From NCBI GenBank assembly GCA_012270135.1, contig JAAXIW010000124.1, positions 1 through 9,170 of the forward strand: a stretch of 9,170 nt of DNA, in the 5' to 3' direction. The translations under genes and the position numbers were made by a program. Numbering within the stretch: the stretch's first letter is position 1; the number at the start of each line of letters is the position of its first letter. Shown piece after piece: positions 1-5,873 of this stretch. The notes beneath the pieces were generated by a model. That model was given only the letters and a program-made list of their open reading frames with translations, did no database searches and was not told the origin of the DNA. This DNA comes from Brevundimonas sp. (GTDB taxonomy: Bacteria; Pseudomonadota; Alphaproteobacteria; Caulobacterales; Caulobacteraceae).

Positions 1-641
1 TCTGCGGCTATGGCGACGTGGGCAAGGGCTCGGCCGCCTCGCTGCGCCAGGGCGGCGCCCGGGTGAAGGTCACCGAGATCGATCCGATCTGCGCCCTGCA
101 GGCCGCCATGGAAGGCTATGAGGTCGTCACCCTCGAGGACGCGGCCCCCGACGCCGACATCTTCGTCACCGCCACCGGCAACAAGGACGTCATCACCGTC
201 GAGCACATGCGGGCGATGAAGAACAACGCCATCGTCTGCAACATCGGCCACTTCGACAGCGAGATTCAGGTCTCGGGCCTGAAGAACATGAAGTGGGACG
301 AGATCAAGCCCCAGGTCGACCACGTCGAATTCCCCGACGGCAAGAAGATCATCCTACTGTCCAAGGGCCGTCTGGTGAACCTCGGCAACGCCACCGGCCA
401 CCCGTCCTTCGTCATGTCGGCGTCCTTCACCAACCAGACCCTGGCCCAGATCGAACTGTGGACCAACAAGGACAGGTACCAGAACCAGGTCTACGTCCTG
501 CCCAAGCACCTCGACGAGAAGGTCGCCATGCTCCACCTGGGCAAGCTGGGCGCGAAGCTGACCACGCTGAAGCCGGAACAGGCCGACTACATCTCCGTCC
601 CGGTCGAGGGCCCGTTCAAGCCGGACCACTACCGCTACTAG
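1..641 (+). CDS. ahcY: Adenosylhomocysteinase (S-adenosyl-L-homocysteine hydrolase), 3' part only
   Basis: The cytosolic enzyme reversibly splits S-adenosylhomocysteine into adenosine and homocysteine, which removes the inhibitory product of SAM-dependent methylation. The window opens inside the gene: the reading frame is open from base 3, giving 212 codons, roughly the C-terminal half of a protein usually about 430-470 residues long. The first residues, CGYGDVGKGSA, are the glycine-rich NAD+ loop of the Rossmann domain. Further on are the family blocks NNAIVCNIGHFDSEI and HPSFVMSASFTNQTLAQIELW (the latter running about residues 129-149 of the fragment). The protein ends in KPDHYRY, the conserved tail that reaches into the NAD site of the partner subunit in the tetramer. 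A GTG at 18-20 lies inside the NAD loop and is not a start. The stop is TAG at 639-641, shared in a CTAG with the opposing gene. Identity is not in doubt; the upstream promoter is outside the window. Confidence 0.98.
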   Translation, partial: CGYGDVGKGSAASLRQGGARVKVTEIDPICALQAAMEGYEVVTLEDAAPDADIFVTATGNKDVITVEHMRAMKNNAIVCNIGHFDSEIQVSGLKNMKWDEIKPQVDHVEFPDGKKIILLSKGRLVNLGNATGHPSFVMSASFTNQTLAQIELWTNKDRYQNQVYVLPKHLDEKVAMLHLGKLGAKLTTLKPEQADYISVPVEGPFKPDHYRY

Positions 642-1360
642 GGTTCGATCGGGTCCGTCCGCCGCCGCCGGCGGGCGGGCCGCAGGCGGAACCACAGCAG
701 CACGAAGCCGGACAGGACGATGCCGGTCGTCGCCGCCGCCGTGACGATGATCAGCGGGTGGTTGAAGTCCTCCCCGTCGTCCCAGTCCATGACGTGCAGC
801 CGCCACAGCAGATCGAAGAACCGCCACAGCTCCGAGCGCCGGGTCAGCACCTCTCCGGTCTCCGGCGACAGGTAGAAGCGGGTCCGCTCGCGGTCGTCGA
901 AATCCACCCGCCACAGCGGCCCCTCGCGCCCGGTCTCCTCCGGGGCCTCGGGCAGGAAGGTCGCGCTGACCGGCTGGCCCGGTCCGGCATAGCCTAACGC
1001 CGCCAGCCGCCGGGCCTCCGCGCCGTCCAGCGGCGGCAGGGGCCGGCCATCGACCGCCGAGACGGTGACCGGATCGCCCCCGACCGGCGTCAGGGTCCAC
1101 ACCGGTCCCCGGCGGGTGACCCGGATCTCCGCCTTGCCGAAGGCCGCGACGCCCGCCGCCCGCGCCGCCTCGGCCGCCCCGATCACCCTCGCCGGATCGA
1201 TGGCTGTGGCCGGAGCCGCGGCGACCCGGTGCTCGCTGCGCACCTTCTCGATCGGCATCATCGTCATCAGCAGGCCGCCGCCCACCCAGAACAGCACCTG
1301 CACCCCGACGACGAGCGCCAGCCACTTGTGGACCTGGTTCGACCAGCGGATCAGTTTCAC
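638..1360 (-). CDS. PepSY domain-containing inner-membrane protein
   Basis: A 240-residue protein with an N-terminal membrane helix (about residues 12-36, after RWSNQVHKW), a long extracytoplasmic part, and a second helix near the C-terminus (about 203-225) followed by an arginine-rich tail (RPARRRRR) expected to lie in the cytoplasm. The block from about residue 150 to 195, with WRVDFDD, FYLSPETGEVL and LLWRLHVMDW, is typical of PepSY proteins related to the PepSY-associated TM family, often linked to iron or siderophore uptake and redox membrane functions. No catalytic residues are visible and the substrate is unknown. I chose the GTG at 1358-1360, which has a GAGG-type ribosome site just upstream and begins directly at the conserved VKLIRW segment. 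An ATG 24 codons upstream (1430-1432) is open but lacks a good ribosome site and adds unconserved-looking sequence. It runs convergently into ahcY with a 4-base overlap. Confidence 0.85.
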   Translation of the reverse strand: MKLIRWSNQVHKWLALVVGVQVLFWVGGGLLMTMMPIEKVRSEHRVAAAPATAIDPARVIGAAEAARAAGVAAFGKAEIRVTRRGPVWTLTPVGGDPVTVSAVDGRPLPPLDGAEARRLAALGYAGPGQPVSATFLPEAPEETGREGPLWRVDFDDRERTRFYLSPETGEVLTRRSELWRFFDLLWRLHVMDWDDGEDFNHPLIIVTAAATTGIVLSGFVLLWFRLRPARRRRRTDPIEP

Positions 1361-1578
1361 CGGGGCCTCGCTCTCTTCGTGGGGACTTCCGCGCGCTAGC
1401 ACGGCGTGACGGTTCTGTCCGCTTCCGGTCATCGGGCGACGGTCTTCAGGGGTCCGCCGCCCCGGGCCGTTTCATGCCGGATCGCGGGCTTATGGCAAAA
1501 GCCGGATTCAGGCAGTATCGCTTCGGATCGGGCTCGACGTACATGTCGTCCGGAGCCGACAATGACGGATTGGGTCCG

Positions 1579-2112
1579 ATGAAGTCCATGATAGCCGCCG
1601 CCGTTGGCCTCGCGACCGTGAGTTCGGCGTCCCCGGTTTTCGCTCAAGGATGCCCCGAAAGGCTTACGGACGAATGGGTCGCCGGACTCGGCCCTGTGGT
1701 CGCGACCCGGGAGGACCTTCGCGTCTACCGTCCTGGAAGCATGCGAATATTGGGCGCTGACGTCCTCTACGTCGTGGTCGAACCGCCCGGACGGTCCGAA
1801 CCGGAAGTCAAATTCCGCCTTGATGCCAGGGTTGGCCGTTCGGGCGAATTGCCCCGATCCCTGATTCGAGCTTTCGAGAGCACCTATCCTGATGATGAGG
1901 GATGTGAGGAAGCGCCCACCTTCTCTTGCTCCGCTTATCGGGAACCCCGCAATGGTGAGGGATACCGGCTCGGCGACATCGATCTTGGCGCTATCGGACA
2001 GGGTTTTTCCGAGTTCGGCGGGCCTTGGCGGGGGGCGCAGGCCGAGTTGATGAGGCGAGAGCAGGAATCCGCCGCCCTCCTCATGCTCACCTGCACCTAT
2101 TCCGTTCGTTAG
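1579..2112 (+). CDS. Secreted four-cysteine protein of unknown function
   Basis: I do not recognise the family. From the chosen ATG the 177-residue protein opens with a clear Sec signal peptide (MKSMIAAAVGLATVSSASPVFA) with probable cleavage after residue 22 (VFA|QG), so the mature protein is probably periplasmic. It then has four cysteines (25, 109, 117, 172), which would allow two disulfides, and a beta-rich middle (DVLYVVVEPP, PEVKFRLDARVG). The frame is open upstream to an ATG at 1474, but that would bury the signal peptide behind 35 residues, so 1579 is preferred although its ribosome site is weak. The gene is less GC-rich than its neighbours: 36 of 60 bases in 1921-1980 are G/C, against 43 of 60 in 4801-4860 in etfA, and codons such as GGA, GTT and TCT are more frequent. 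That suggests recent acquisition or weak selection. The opposite strand is also open across the region, but shows no signal, ribosome site or family block. Confidence 0.65.
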   Translation: MKSMIAAAVGLATVSSASPVFAQGCPERLTDEWVAGLGPVVATREDLRVYRPGSMRILGADVLYVVVEPPGRSEPEVKFRLDARVGRSGELPRSLIRAFESTYPDDEGCEEAPTFSCSAYREPRNGEGYRLGDIDLGAIGQGFSEFGGPWRGAQAELMRREQESAALLMLTCTYSVR

Positions 2113-2148
2113 GTTCAGCTGAGGCAAGTCCGCCGCCTCGGGGCCCCC

Positions 2149-2364
2149 TCACGCGGCCAGCGGCCAACCTTGCGGCGCGGCGCCGCGCTCAACCCGTCCG
2201 ACCACCCGCTCGCCGGCGTAGACGCCGACCCGCTCCCAGCCGGGCACGCCTTCCGCGACCGCCCGCGCCCGGTCCAGCGCCGTTCGGTCGTCGCCGGCGT
2301 CCAGCACGCACAGGTCCGCGACCGCGTCTTCGGCCGTGCTGACGATGCAGTAGAAACAGTCCAT
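2149..2364 (-). CDS. Small hypothetical protein, 71 residues, with CxxC near the N-terminus
   Basis: The product is not recognised. It is a small acidic soluble protein beginning MDCFYC, with cysteines at 3, 6 and 19, an alanine- and aspartate-rich middle (DAGDDRTALDRARAVAEG) likely to form a helix, and a strand-like end (ERVGVYAGERVVGRV). The ATG at 2362-2364 is preceded on the minus strand by GGGGGAG two bases before the start, close but G-rich enough to act as a ribosome site. The frame remains open far upstream, but that extension runs antisense to the 2527 gene and looks like high-GC noise. It ends 36 bases from the stop of the converging secreted-protein gene. The function is unknown; CxxC could bind metal or form a disulfide, but this is speculation. 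The coding call rests on start context and plausible composition. Confidence 0.55.
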   Translation of the reverse strand: MDCFYCIVSTAEDAVADLCVLDAGDDRTALDRARAVAEGVPGWERVGVYAGERVVGRVERGAAPQGWPLAA

Positions 2365-2526
2365 GGCTCCCCCGGTCCGGCCGCCCTGAACTACCCGGAC
2401 GGCGACTCGTTCCCGTGACGGCTTTCCGACACTTCGGCGAAACAGCGCAGCGCGGCGTCGCCTTGGTTCAGATGGTCGCGGCGGCTCCCGCTGGCGCTGC
2501 GCCCGGCGCGGGCCTAGAACCCCGGC

Positions 2527-2733
2527 ATGGGAACCGTATTCGACATCCTCGTCTTCGTCGCCATCGCGGCGGTCGCCGTCACCCTCGGCTTCGGCATCCG
2601 CTCGCTCTACCAGACCGGGCCCGAGGCGCGCTCGCGCTCCAACAGGCTGATGCGCCTCCGCGTCGCCCTGCAGGCCCTCGCCGTGGTGCTGCTGGTCGTC
2701 GCCATGTGGTGGAAATCGACGCACGGAGCCTGA
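2527..2733 (+). CDS. HIG1-like twin transmembrane protein
   Basis: A 68-residue inner-membrane protein with two hydrophobic helices (about residues 5-26 and 44-63) joined by a short basic loop. The segment SNRLMRLRVALQALAVVLL fits the HIG1 (hypoxia-induced gene 1) N-terminal domain pattern, in which N-x-L-M-R-x-R-V begins the second helix. Mitochondrial HIG1 proteins (Rcf1/HIGD) associate with cytochrome c oxidase and respiratory supercomplexes; a similar respiratory role in bacteria is inference. The stop is four bases before the adenosyltransferase start, so the two are very probably co-transcribed. I recall that in alphaproteobacteria small twin-membrane proteins of this kind often precede the cobalamin adenosyltransferase and etfBA, which supports the call. 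The ribosome site upstream of the ATG is weak, and the 162 bases separating it from the divergent gene show no clear promoter. Confidence 0.82.
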   Translation: MGTVFDILVFVAIAAVAVTLGFGIRSLYQTGPEARSRSNRLMRLRVALQALAVVLLVVAMWWKSTHGA

Positions 2734-2737
2734 GCCC

Positions 2738-3310
2738 ATGGTGGTCCTCAACCGCATCTATACCAAGACCGGCGACGGCGGCGAGACGCGCCGGGCCTCC
2801 GGCGAGCCGGGGTCCAAGACCGCCGCCCGGGTCGAGGCCTACGGCGCCGTCGACGAACTGACCGCCGTCATCGGCGTGGCCCGGCTGCATTCGGGCCAGA
2901 ACGACCGCATCGACGCCATGCTCGGCCGCATCCAGAACGAACTGTTCGACCTCGGCGCCGATCTCGCCACCCCGCATGATCCGGCGCCGAAATGGGAGGC
3001 GTTGCGCGTCGTGGACAGCCAGGTCGAACGGCTGGAATCCGAGATCGACTGGATGAACGAGTGCCAGAAACCGCTCGACAGCTTCATCCTGCCCGGCGGT
3101 TCGCCCCTGTCGGCCCACCTGCATCTGGCCCGCACCGTCTGCCGCCGGGCCGAGCGCGACGCCCTGCGCGCCGTCGAGGCCGGGCGCGACCTCTCGCCCG
3201 CCGCCCTGCGCTATCTCAACCGCCTGTCCGACCACCTGTTCGTCGCCGCCCGCCGGGCCAACGCCCATGGCGCCGACGACGTCAAATGGACCCCCGGCGC
3301 GACCCGCTGA
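2738..3310 (+). CDS. pduO: ATP:cob(I)alamin adenosyltransferase, PduO type
   Basis: Transfers the 5'-deoxyadenosyl group of ATP to cob(I)alamin (or cob(I)yrinic acid a,c-diamide), making adenosylcobalamin for enzymes such as methylmalonyl-CoA mutase. The 190-residue protein has the full PduO-type motif set: the N-terminal ATP motif IYTKTGDGGET (7-17) with K27 and RVEAYGAVDEL (31-41), SFILPGG (115-121) whose phenylalanine lies by the corrin, CRRAER (135-140) with ATP-contacting arginines, and YLNRLSDHLFVAARRAN (159-175). Length matches the family, and the enzyme usually forms a trimer in the cytosol. GGAG at 2725-2728, nine bases before the ATG, lies inside the end of the preceding gene, so translation is coupled to the HIG1-like gene. 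The symbol follows the PduO structural class; cobO is often used for the unrelated CobA/BtuR type. The stretch between the TGDGG and K27 motifs (ETRRASGEPGS) diverges from the usual T-x-L-x-x-G pattern but keeps the spacing. Confidence 0.95.
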   Translation: MVVLNRIYTKTGDGGETRRASGEPGSKTAARVEAYGAVDELTAVIGVARLHSGQNDRIDAMLGRIQNELFDLGADLATPHDPAPKWEALRVVDSQVERLESEIDWMNECQKPLDSFILPGGSPLSAHLHLARTVCRRAERDALRAVEAGRDLSPAALRYLNRLSDHLFVAARRANAHGADDVKWTPGATR

Positions 3311-3313
3311 GCC

Positions 3314-3637
3314 CTAGCGGTTCTCCAGCGCCGCGCGCTGCCGGTCGGCCTCCGCGTCCCGCGCCGCCTTCTGCGCCCGCAGTCCGTCCTCGATCCGGAT
3401 CAGTTCGCGGTTCTTGGCGTCCGAGGCCTCGGCACGCGTCTGCCCGACCGGCCGCCCGGTGATGGCCTCGATCTCGGCGATCGACAGCGGCCGGGCGCAG
3501 ATCTGCTCGTCCGGATCCCACCAGCCGCCGCCGGCCATGCACCGGTCGCCCGGGGCCACGACCAGCGTCCGGTAGGCGAACACCCCGCCCAGCAGCATCG
3601 CGAAGGTCGCCAGGAAGATCACGCTCAGTCGCTTCAT
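3314..3637 (-). CDS. Small envelope protein with N-terminal membrane anchor, unknown function
   Basis: A 107-residue protein, family not recognised. It begins MKRLSVIFLATFAMLLGGVFAYRTL, a hydrophobic segment that could be an uncleaved anchor or a signal peptide. A compact part with two cysteines (C33 and C47) around GGGWWDPDEQIC follows, likely a disulfide loop outside the cytoplasm. Then comes LSIAEIEAITGRPVGQ and a charged helical C-terminus (about 68-107, KNRELIRIEDGLRAQKAARD). Start choice is uncertain: the ATG at 3635-3637 begins with a textbook signal N-terminus, while an in-frame ATG at 3653-3655 adds six residues and has a GGA six bases upstream. It is transcribed against the flow of the surrounding genes and ends four bases past the stop of the adenosyltransferase. 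It may share the 3638-3776 intergenic region with etfB as a divergent pair. It is probably translated, given the well-formed signal and paired cysteines. Confidence 0.7.
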   Translation of the reverse strand: MKRLSVIFLATFAMLLGGVFAYRTLVVAPGDRCMAGGGWWDPDEQICARPLSIAEIEAITGRPVGQTRAEASDAKNRELIRIEDGLRAQKAARDAEADRQRAALENR

Positions 3638-3776
3638 GGTCAGCAGGCGATGCATGTCGGTTCCATTCTGGGTCAGGCTTCGGGCAACGGCCCTGTTGAC
3701 GCCGCGTTACGTTGACAGGCCGGGGCGGGCGTTCCATTCCCTGCCCCCACATTCCGGCGATCTGATGGACAGCGCA

Positions 3777-4541
3777 ATGAAGGTACTCGTCCCCGTCAAA
3801 CGGGTGATCGACTATAACGTCAAGGCCCGCGTCAAGGCGGACCAGACCGGCGTCGATCTGGCCAACGTCAAGATGAGCATGAACCCGTTCGACGAAATCG
3901 CCGTCGAGGAAGCGGTCCGGCTCAAGGAGGGCAAGGAGCATCACGCGGCCGGCACGGCCGACGAGATCGTCGTCGTCTCCATCGGCGTGACCCAGGCCCA
4001 GGAAACCATCCGCACCGCCCTGGCCATGGGCGCCGACCGCGGCCTGCTGATCCAGTCGGACGCCGACCTCGAGCCCCTCGCCGTCGCCAAACTGCTCAAG
4101 GCGGTGGTCGACGAGGAGCAGCCCGACCTCGTCCTGATGGGCAAGCAGTCGATCGACGGCGACAACAACGCCGTCGGCCAGATGCTCGCCGCCCTGCTCG
4201 ACTGGCCCCAGGCCACCTTCGCCGGCAAGCTGGTGATCGGTGACGGCAAGGCGACCGTGACCCGCGAAGTGGACGGCGGTCTCCAGACCCTCGCCGCTGA
4301 CCTGCCGGCCGTGGTCACCGTCGACCTGCGCCTCAACACCCCGCGCTACGCCTCCCTGCCCAACATCATGAAGGCCAAGAAGAAGGAGATCGCGGTCAAG
4401 GCGGTCGCCGACTACGGCGTCGACACGGCGCCGCGCCTGACCGTGCAGAAGGTCACCGAACCGCCGAAACGCTCCGCCGGCGTCAAGGTCACCGACGCGG
4501 CCGATCTGGTCGCCAAACTCAAGACCGCGGGGGTGCTGTAA
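3777..4541 (+). CDS. etfB: Electron transfer flavoprotein, beta subunit
   Basis: Beta subunit of the ETF heterodimer, which accepts electrons from acyl-CoA and other dehydrogenases and delivers them to ETF:quinone oxidoreductase at the inner membrane. The 254-residue protein carries MKVLVPVKRVIDYNVKARVK at the start, SMNPFDEIAVEEA (34-46), the AMP-binding MGKQSIDGDNNAVGQMLA (121-138), and the recognition loop LNTPRYASLPNIMKAKKK (186-203), whose L194 corresponds to the anchor leucine that docks partner dehydrogenases. This is the group I respiratory type. I chose ATG 3777, which gives the standard N-terminus and has GGA seven bases upstream; ATG 3765 would add MDSA and cannot be excluded. The stop overlaps the etfA start (TAATG), so the subunits are translationally coupled in equal amounts. 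Confidence 0.97.
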   Translation: MKVLVPVKRVIDYNVKARVKADQTGVDLANVKMSMNPFDEIAVEEAVRLKEGKEHHAAGTADEIVVVSIGVTQAQETIRTALAMGADRGLLIQSDADLEPLAVAKLLKAVVDEEQPDLVLMGKQSIDGDNNAVGQMLAALLDWPQATFAGKLVIGDGKATVTREVDGGLQTLAADLPAVVTVDLRLNTPRYASLPNIMKAKKKEIAVKAVADYGVDTAPRLTVQKVTEPPKRSAGVKVTDAADLVAKLKTAGVL

Positions 4542-5470
4542 TGGCCGTTCTCGTCATCGCCGACCGCGACGGGGATACCGTCCGCGACACCACCCACAAG
4601 ACCGTCACCGCCGCCTCGAAGCTGGGCGGGGATGTCGACATCCTCGTCCTCGGCCAGGGCGCGAAGGCTGCCGCCGACGCCGCGGCGAAGATCGCCGGCG
4701 TCCGCAAGGTGCTGCTGGCCGAGAGCGACGCCCTGTCGCATCAGCTGGCCGAGGCGGTCGAGGCCACGGTCCTCGGCCTCGCCGACGGCTATGACGCCAT
4801 CCTCTCGCCGGCCACCACCGACGGCAAGAACGTCATGCCGCGCCTCGCCGCGAAGCTCGACATCGCTCCCATCTCCGACATCGTCGAGGTGGTCTCGGCC
4901 GACACCTTCGTGCGCCCGATCTACGCCGGCAACGCCCTGGAGACGATCCAGACCTCCGACGCCAAAAAGGTCATCACCGTCCGCCCGACCGCCTTCGACG
5001 CGGCCGGGGAGGGCGGCTCGGCCTCCGTCGAGACGGTGAAAGGCGCCGACTCCGCAAAGTCCGCCTTCGTCTCCGAGGAGATGGTCAAGTCCGACCGGCC
5101 CGAGCTCGGCGCCGCCAAGATCGTCGTCTCCGGCGGCCGCGCCCTCGGCTCGGCCGAGGAGTTCCACGCCGTCATGGACCCGCTGGCCGACAAACTGGGC
5201 GCCGCCGTGGGCGCCTCACGCGCCGCCGTCGACGCCGGCTACGCCCCCAACGACTACCAGGTCGGCCAGACCGGCAAGGTCGTCGCCCCGGGCCTCTACA
5301 TCGCCATCGGCATCTCGGGCGCCATCCAGCACCTCGCCGGCATGAAGGACTCCAAGATCATCGTCGCCATCAACAAGGACGCCGACGCCCCGATCTTCCA
5401 GGTCGCCGACTTCGGCTGGGTCGCCGACTACAAGACCGCCGTGCCGGAGCTGATGAAGGCGCTGGGTTAG
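4541..5470 (+). CDS. etfA: Electron transfer flavoprotein, alpha subunit
   Basis: Alpha subunit of ETF, which binds the redox-active FAD. The 309-residue protein has the N-terminal alpha/beta domain (about 1-185) opening MAVLVIADRDG, then the FAD domain. Within the latter are VVSGGRALGS (195-204), GASRAAVDAGYAPNDYQVGQ (224-243), TGKVVAPGLYIAIGISGAIQ (244-263) and INKDADAPIFQVADFG (277-292). R227, Q243, T244 and H264 fall where the human protein contacts the flavin (T244 at the position of human T266). Length and motifs are normal. It starts one base inside etfB and ends 24 bases before an intrinsic terminator. A 3-hydroxybutyryl-CoA dehydrogenase gene, which often follows etfA in related bacteria, is absent here; transcription instead stops. 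Confidence 0.98.
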   Translation: MAVLVIADRDGDTVRDTTHKTVTAASKLGGDVDILVLGQGAKAAADAAAKIAGVRKVLLAESDALSHQLAEAVEATVLGLADGYDAILSPATTDGKNVMPRLAAKLDIAPISDIVEVVSADTFVRPIYAGNALETIQTSDAKKVITVRPTAFDAAGEGGSASVETVKGADSAKSAFVSEEMVKSDRPELGAAKIVVSGGRALGSAEEFHAVMDPLADKLGAAVGASRAAVDAGYAPNDYQVGQTGKVVAPGLYIAIGISGAIQHLAGMKDSKIIVAINKDADAPIFQVADFGWVADYKTAVPELMKALG

Positions 5471-5493
5471 GTTCGATCCCGACACCGGAGACA

Positions 5494-5525
5494 GGGGCGC
5501 GGCGCCTTCGGGCCCGCGCCCTTTT
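5494..5525 (+). terminator. Rho-independent terminator closing the etfBA operon
   Basis: The arms GGGCGCGGCGCC (5495-5506) and GGCCCGCGCCC (5511-5521) form an 11-bp GC stem with one bulged C, closed by the stable TTCG tetraloop (5507-5510) and followed by TTTT (5522-5525). It begins 24 bases after the etfA stop. It should insulate etfBA from the repressor module, whose promoter elements begin 16 bases further on. Confidence 0.88.
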
Positions 5526-5541
5526 CATTTGCGCCGGCCTC

Positions 5542-5569
5542 TTGACTCATTTCGACGATTAGCTAAACG
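5542..5569 (+). promoter_or_regulatory. Predicted sigma70-type promoter of the SdpR-like repressor operon
   Basis: TTGACT (5542-5547, five of six to TTGACA) is followed after 16 bases by TAAACG (5564-5569), a modest -10. A start six to eight bases downstream would fall on or beside the A of the ATG at 5577. There is no Shine-Dalgarno sequence before that ATG, so a leaderless transcript is plausible. The -10 is weak, and the call rests mainly on position and on the overlapping palindrome. Confidence 0.45.
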
Positions 5570-5571
5570 TC
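5554..5571. promoter_or_regulatory. Palindromic operator, probable SdpR-like repressor binding site
   Basis: GACGATTAGCTAAACGTC is an 18-base inverted repeat centred on AGCT in which 16 of 18 positions are symmetric; only the one A/A pair breaks symmetry. It is AT-rich in otherwise GC-rich DNA, covers the predicted -10 element, and ends five bases before the repressor's ATG. ArsR-family dimers bind such 12-2-12-like palindromes at their own promoters, so this is the obvious site for autorepression. Confidence 0.72.
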
Positions 5572-5576
5572 TTACC

Positions 5577-5873
5577 ATGAGTCAGGTTTTCAGAGCCCTC
5601 TCGGATCCGACCCGCCGCCGCGTGCTGCAACTGCTGCAAGGCGGCCCCATGAGCGCGGGCGATCTCAGCGACCGGTTCGATGTCTCGAAGCCCACCATGT
5701 CAGCCCATTTCGCGGTGCTGAAGGAGGCCGACCTCGTCCACGCCGAGAAGGCCGGCAAGTCCGTCATCTACCACCTGAAGCTCTCGGTGCTCGAGGAAGC
5801 GCTGCTGGGCTTCGTCCATTCGTTCAGCCCCGGCGCCGAGACGCCGGAGCCCAAAAAGGAGCCTGCAGCATGA
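5577..5873 (+). CDS. sdpR: SdpR-type ArsR-family transcriptional repressor
   Basis: A 98-residue winged-helix DNA-binding protein. It opens MSQVFRALSDPTRRRVLQLL, the ArsR-family entry with DPTRR. The helix-turn-helix follows (about 26-48, SAGDLSDRFDVSKPTMSAHF), then LKEADLVHAEKAGKSVIYHL for the wing (about 48-67), and VLEEALLGFVHSF, like the end of Bacillus SdpR. It has no cysteine and none of the usual ArsR/SmtB metal motifs, so it is unlikely to sense metals directly. In Bacillus, SdpR represses its own operon with the membrane protein SdpI, which can hold SdpR at the membrane; here too a membrane protein gene follows, overlapping by ATGA. The frame is open from 5529, but the extra residues would be encoded by the promoter and operator, so ATG 5577 is chosen. 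There is no ribosome site before it. It probably binds the palindrome at 5554-5571. Confidence 0.9.
   Translation: MSQVFRALSDPTRRRVLQLLQGGPMSAGDLSDRFDVSKPTMSAHFAVLKEADLVHAEKAGKSVIYHLKLSVLEEALLGFVHSFSPGAETPEPKKEPAA

Noticed and set aside
354..1432. Long open frames antisense to ahcY and in other frames of the PepSY gene
   Set aside because: They are rich in Arg, Gly, Ala and Pro with no domain pattern. High third-position G/C leaves few stops in shadow frames, and the ahcY and PepSY frames carry clear family motifs.
1429..2127. A 232-codon minus-strand open frame opposite the secreted-protein gene
   Set aside because: It is longer than the plus-strand gene but has no signal, ribosome site or recognisable block, while the plus strand has a textbook signal peptide and paired cysteines. 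Some doubt remains, since neither has a known family.
2121..2139. GAGGC...GCCTC hairpin between the convergent genes at 2112 and 2149 as a bidirectional terminator
   Set aside because: The stem is only five base pairs with a nine-base loop and has no T-run on either side; such pairs arise easily in GC-rich DNA.
2365..2526. Search for a cobalamin riboswitch before the HIG1-like / adenosyltransferase genes
   Set aside because: No B12-box-like sequence or extended leader structure could be recognised in the 162 bases available.
3660..3739. GTTCCATTC repeated at 3660-3668 and 3731-3739, flanking the etfB upstream region
   Set aside because: Only nine bases are shared, with no terminal inverted repeats, transposase or target-site pattern; probably chance.
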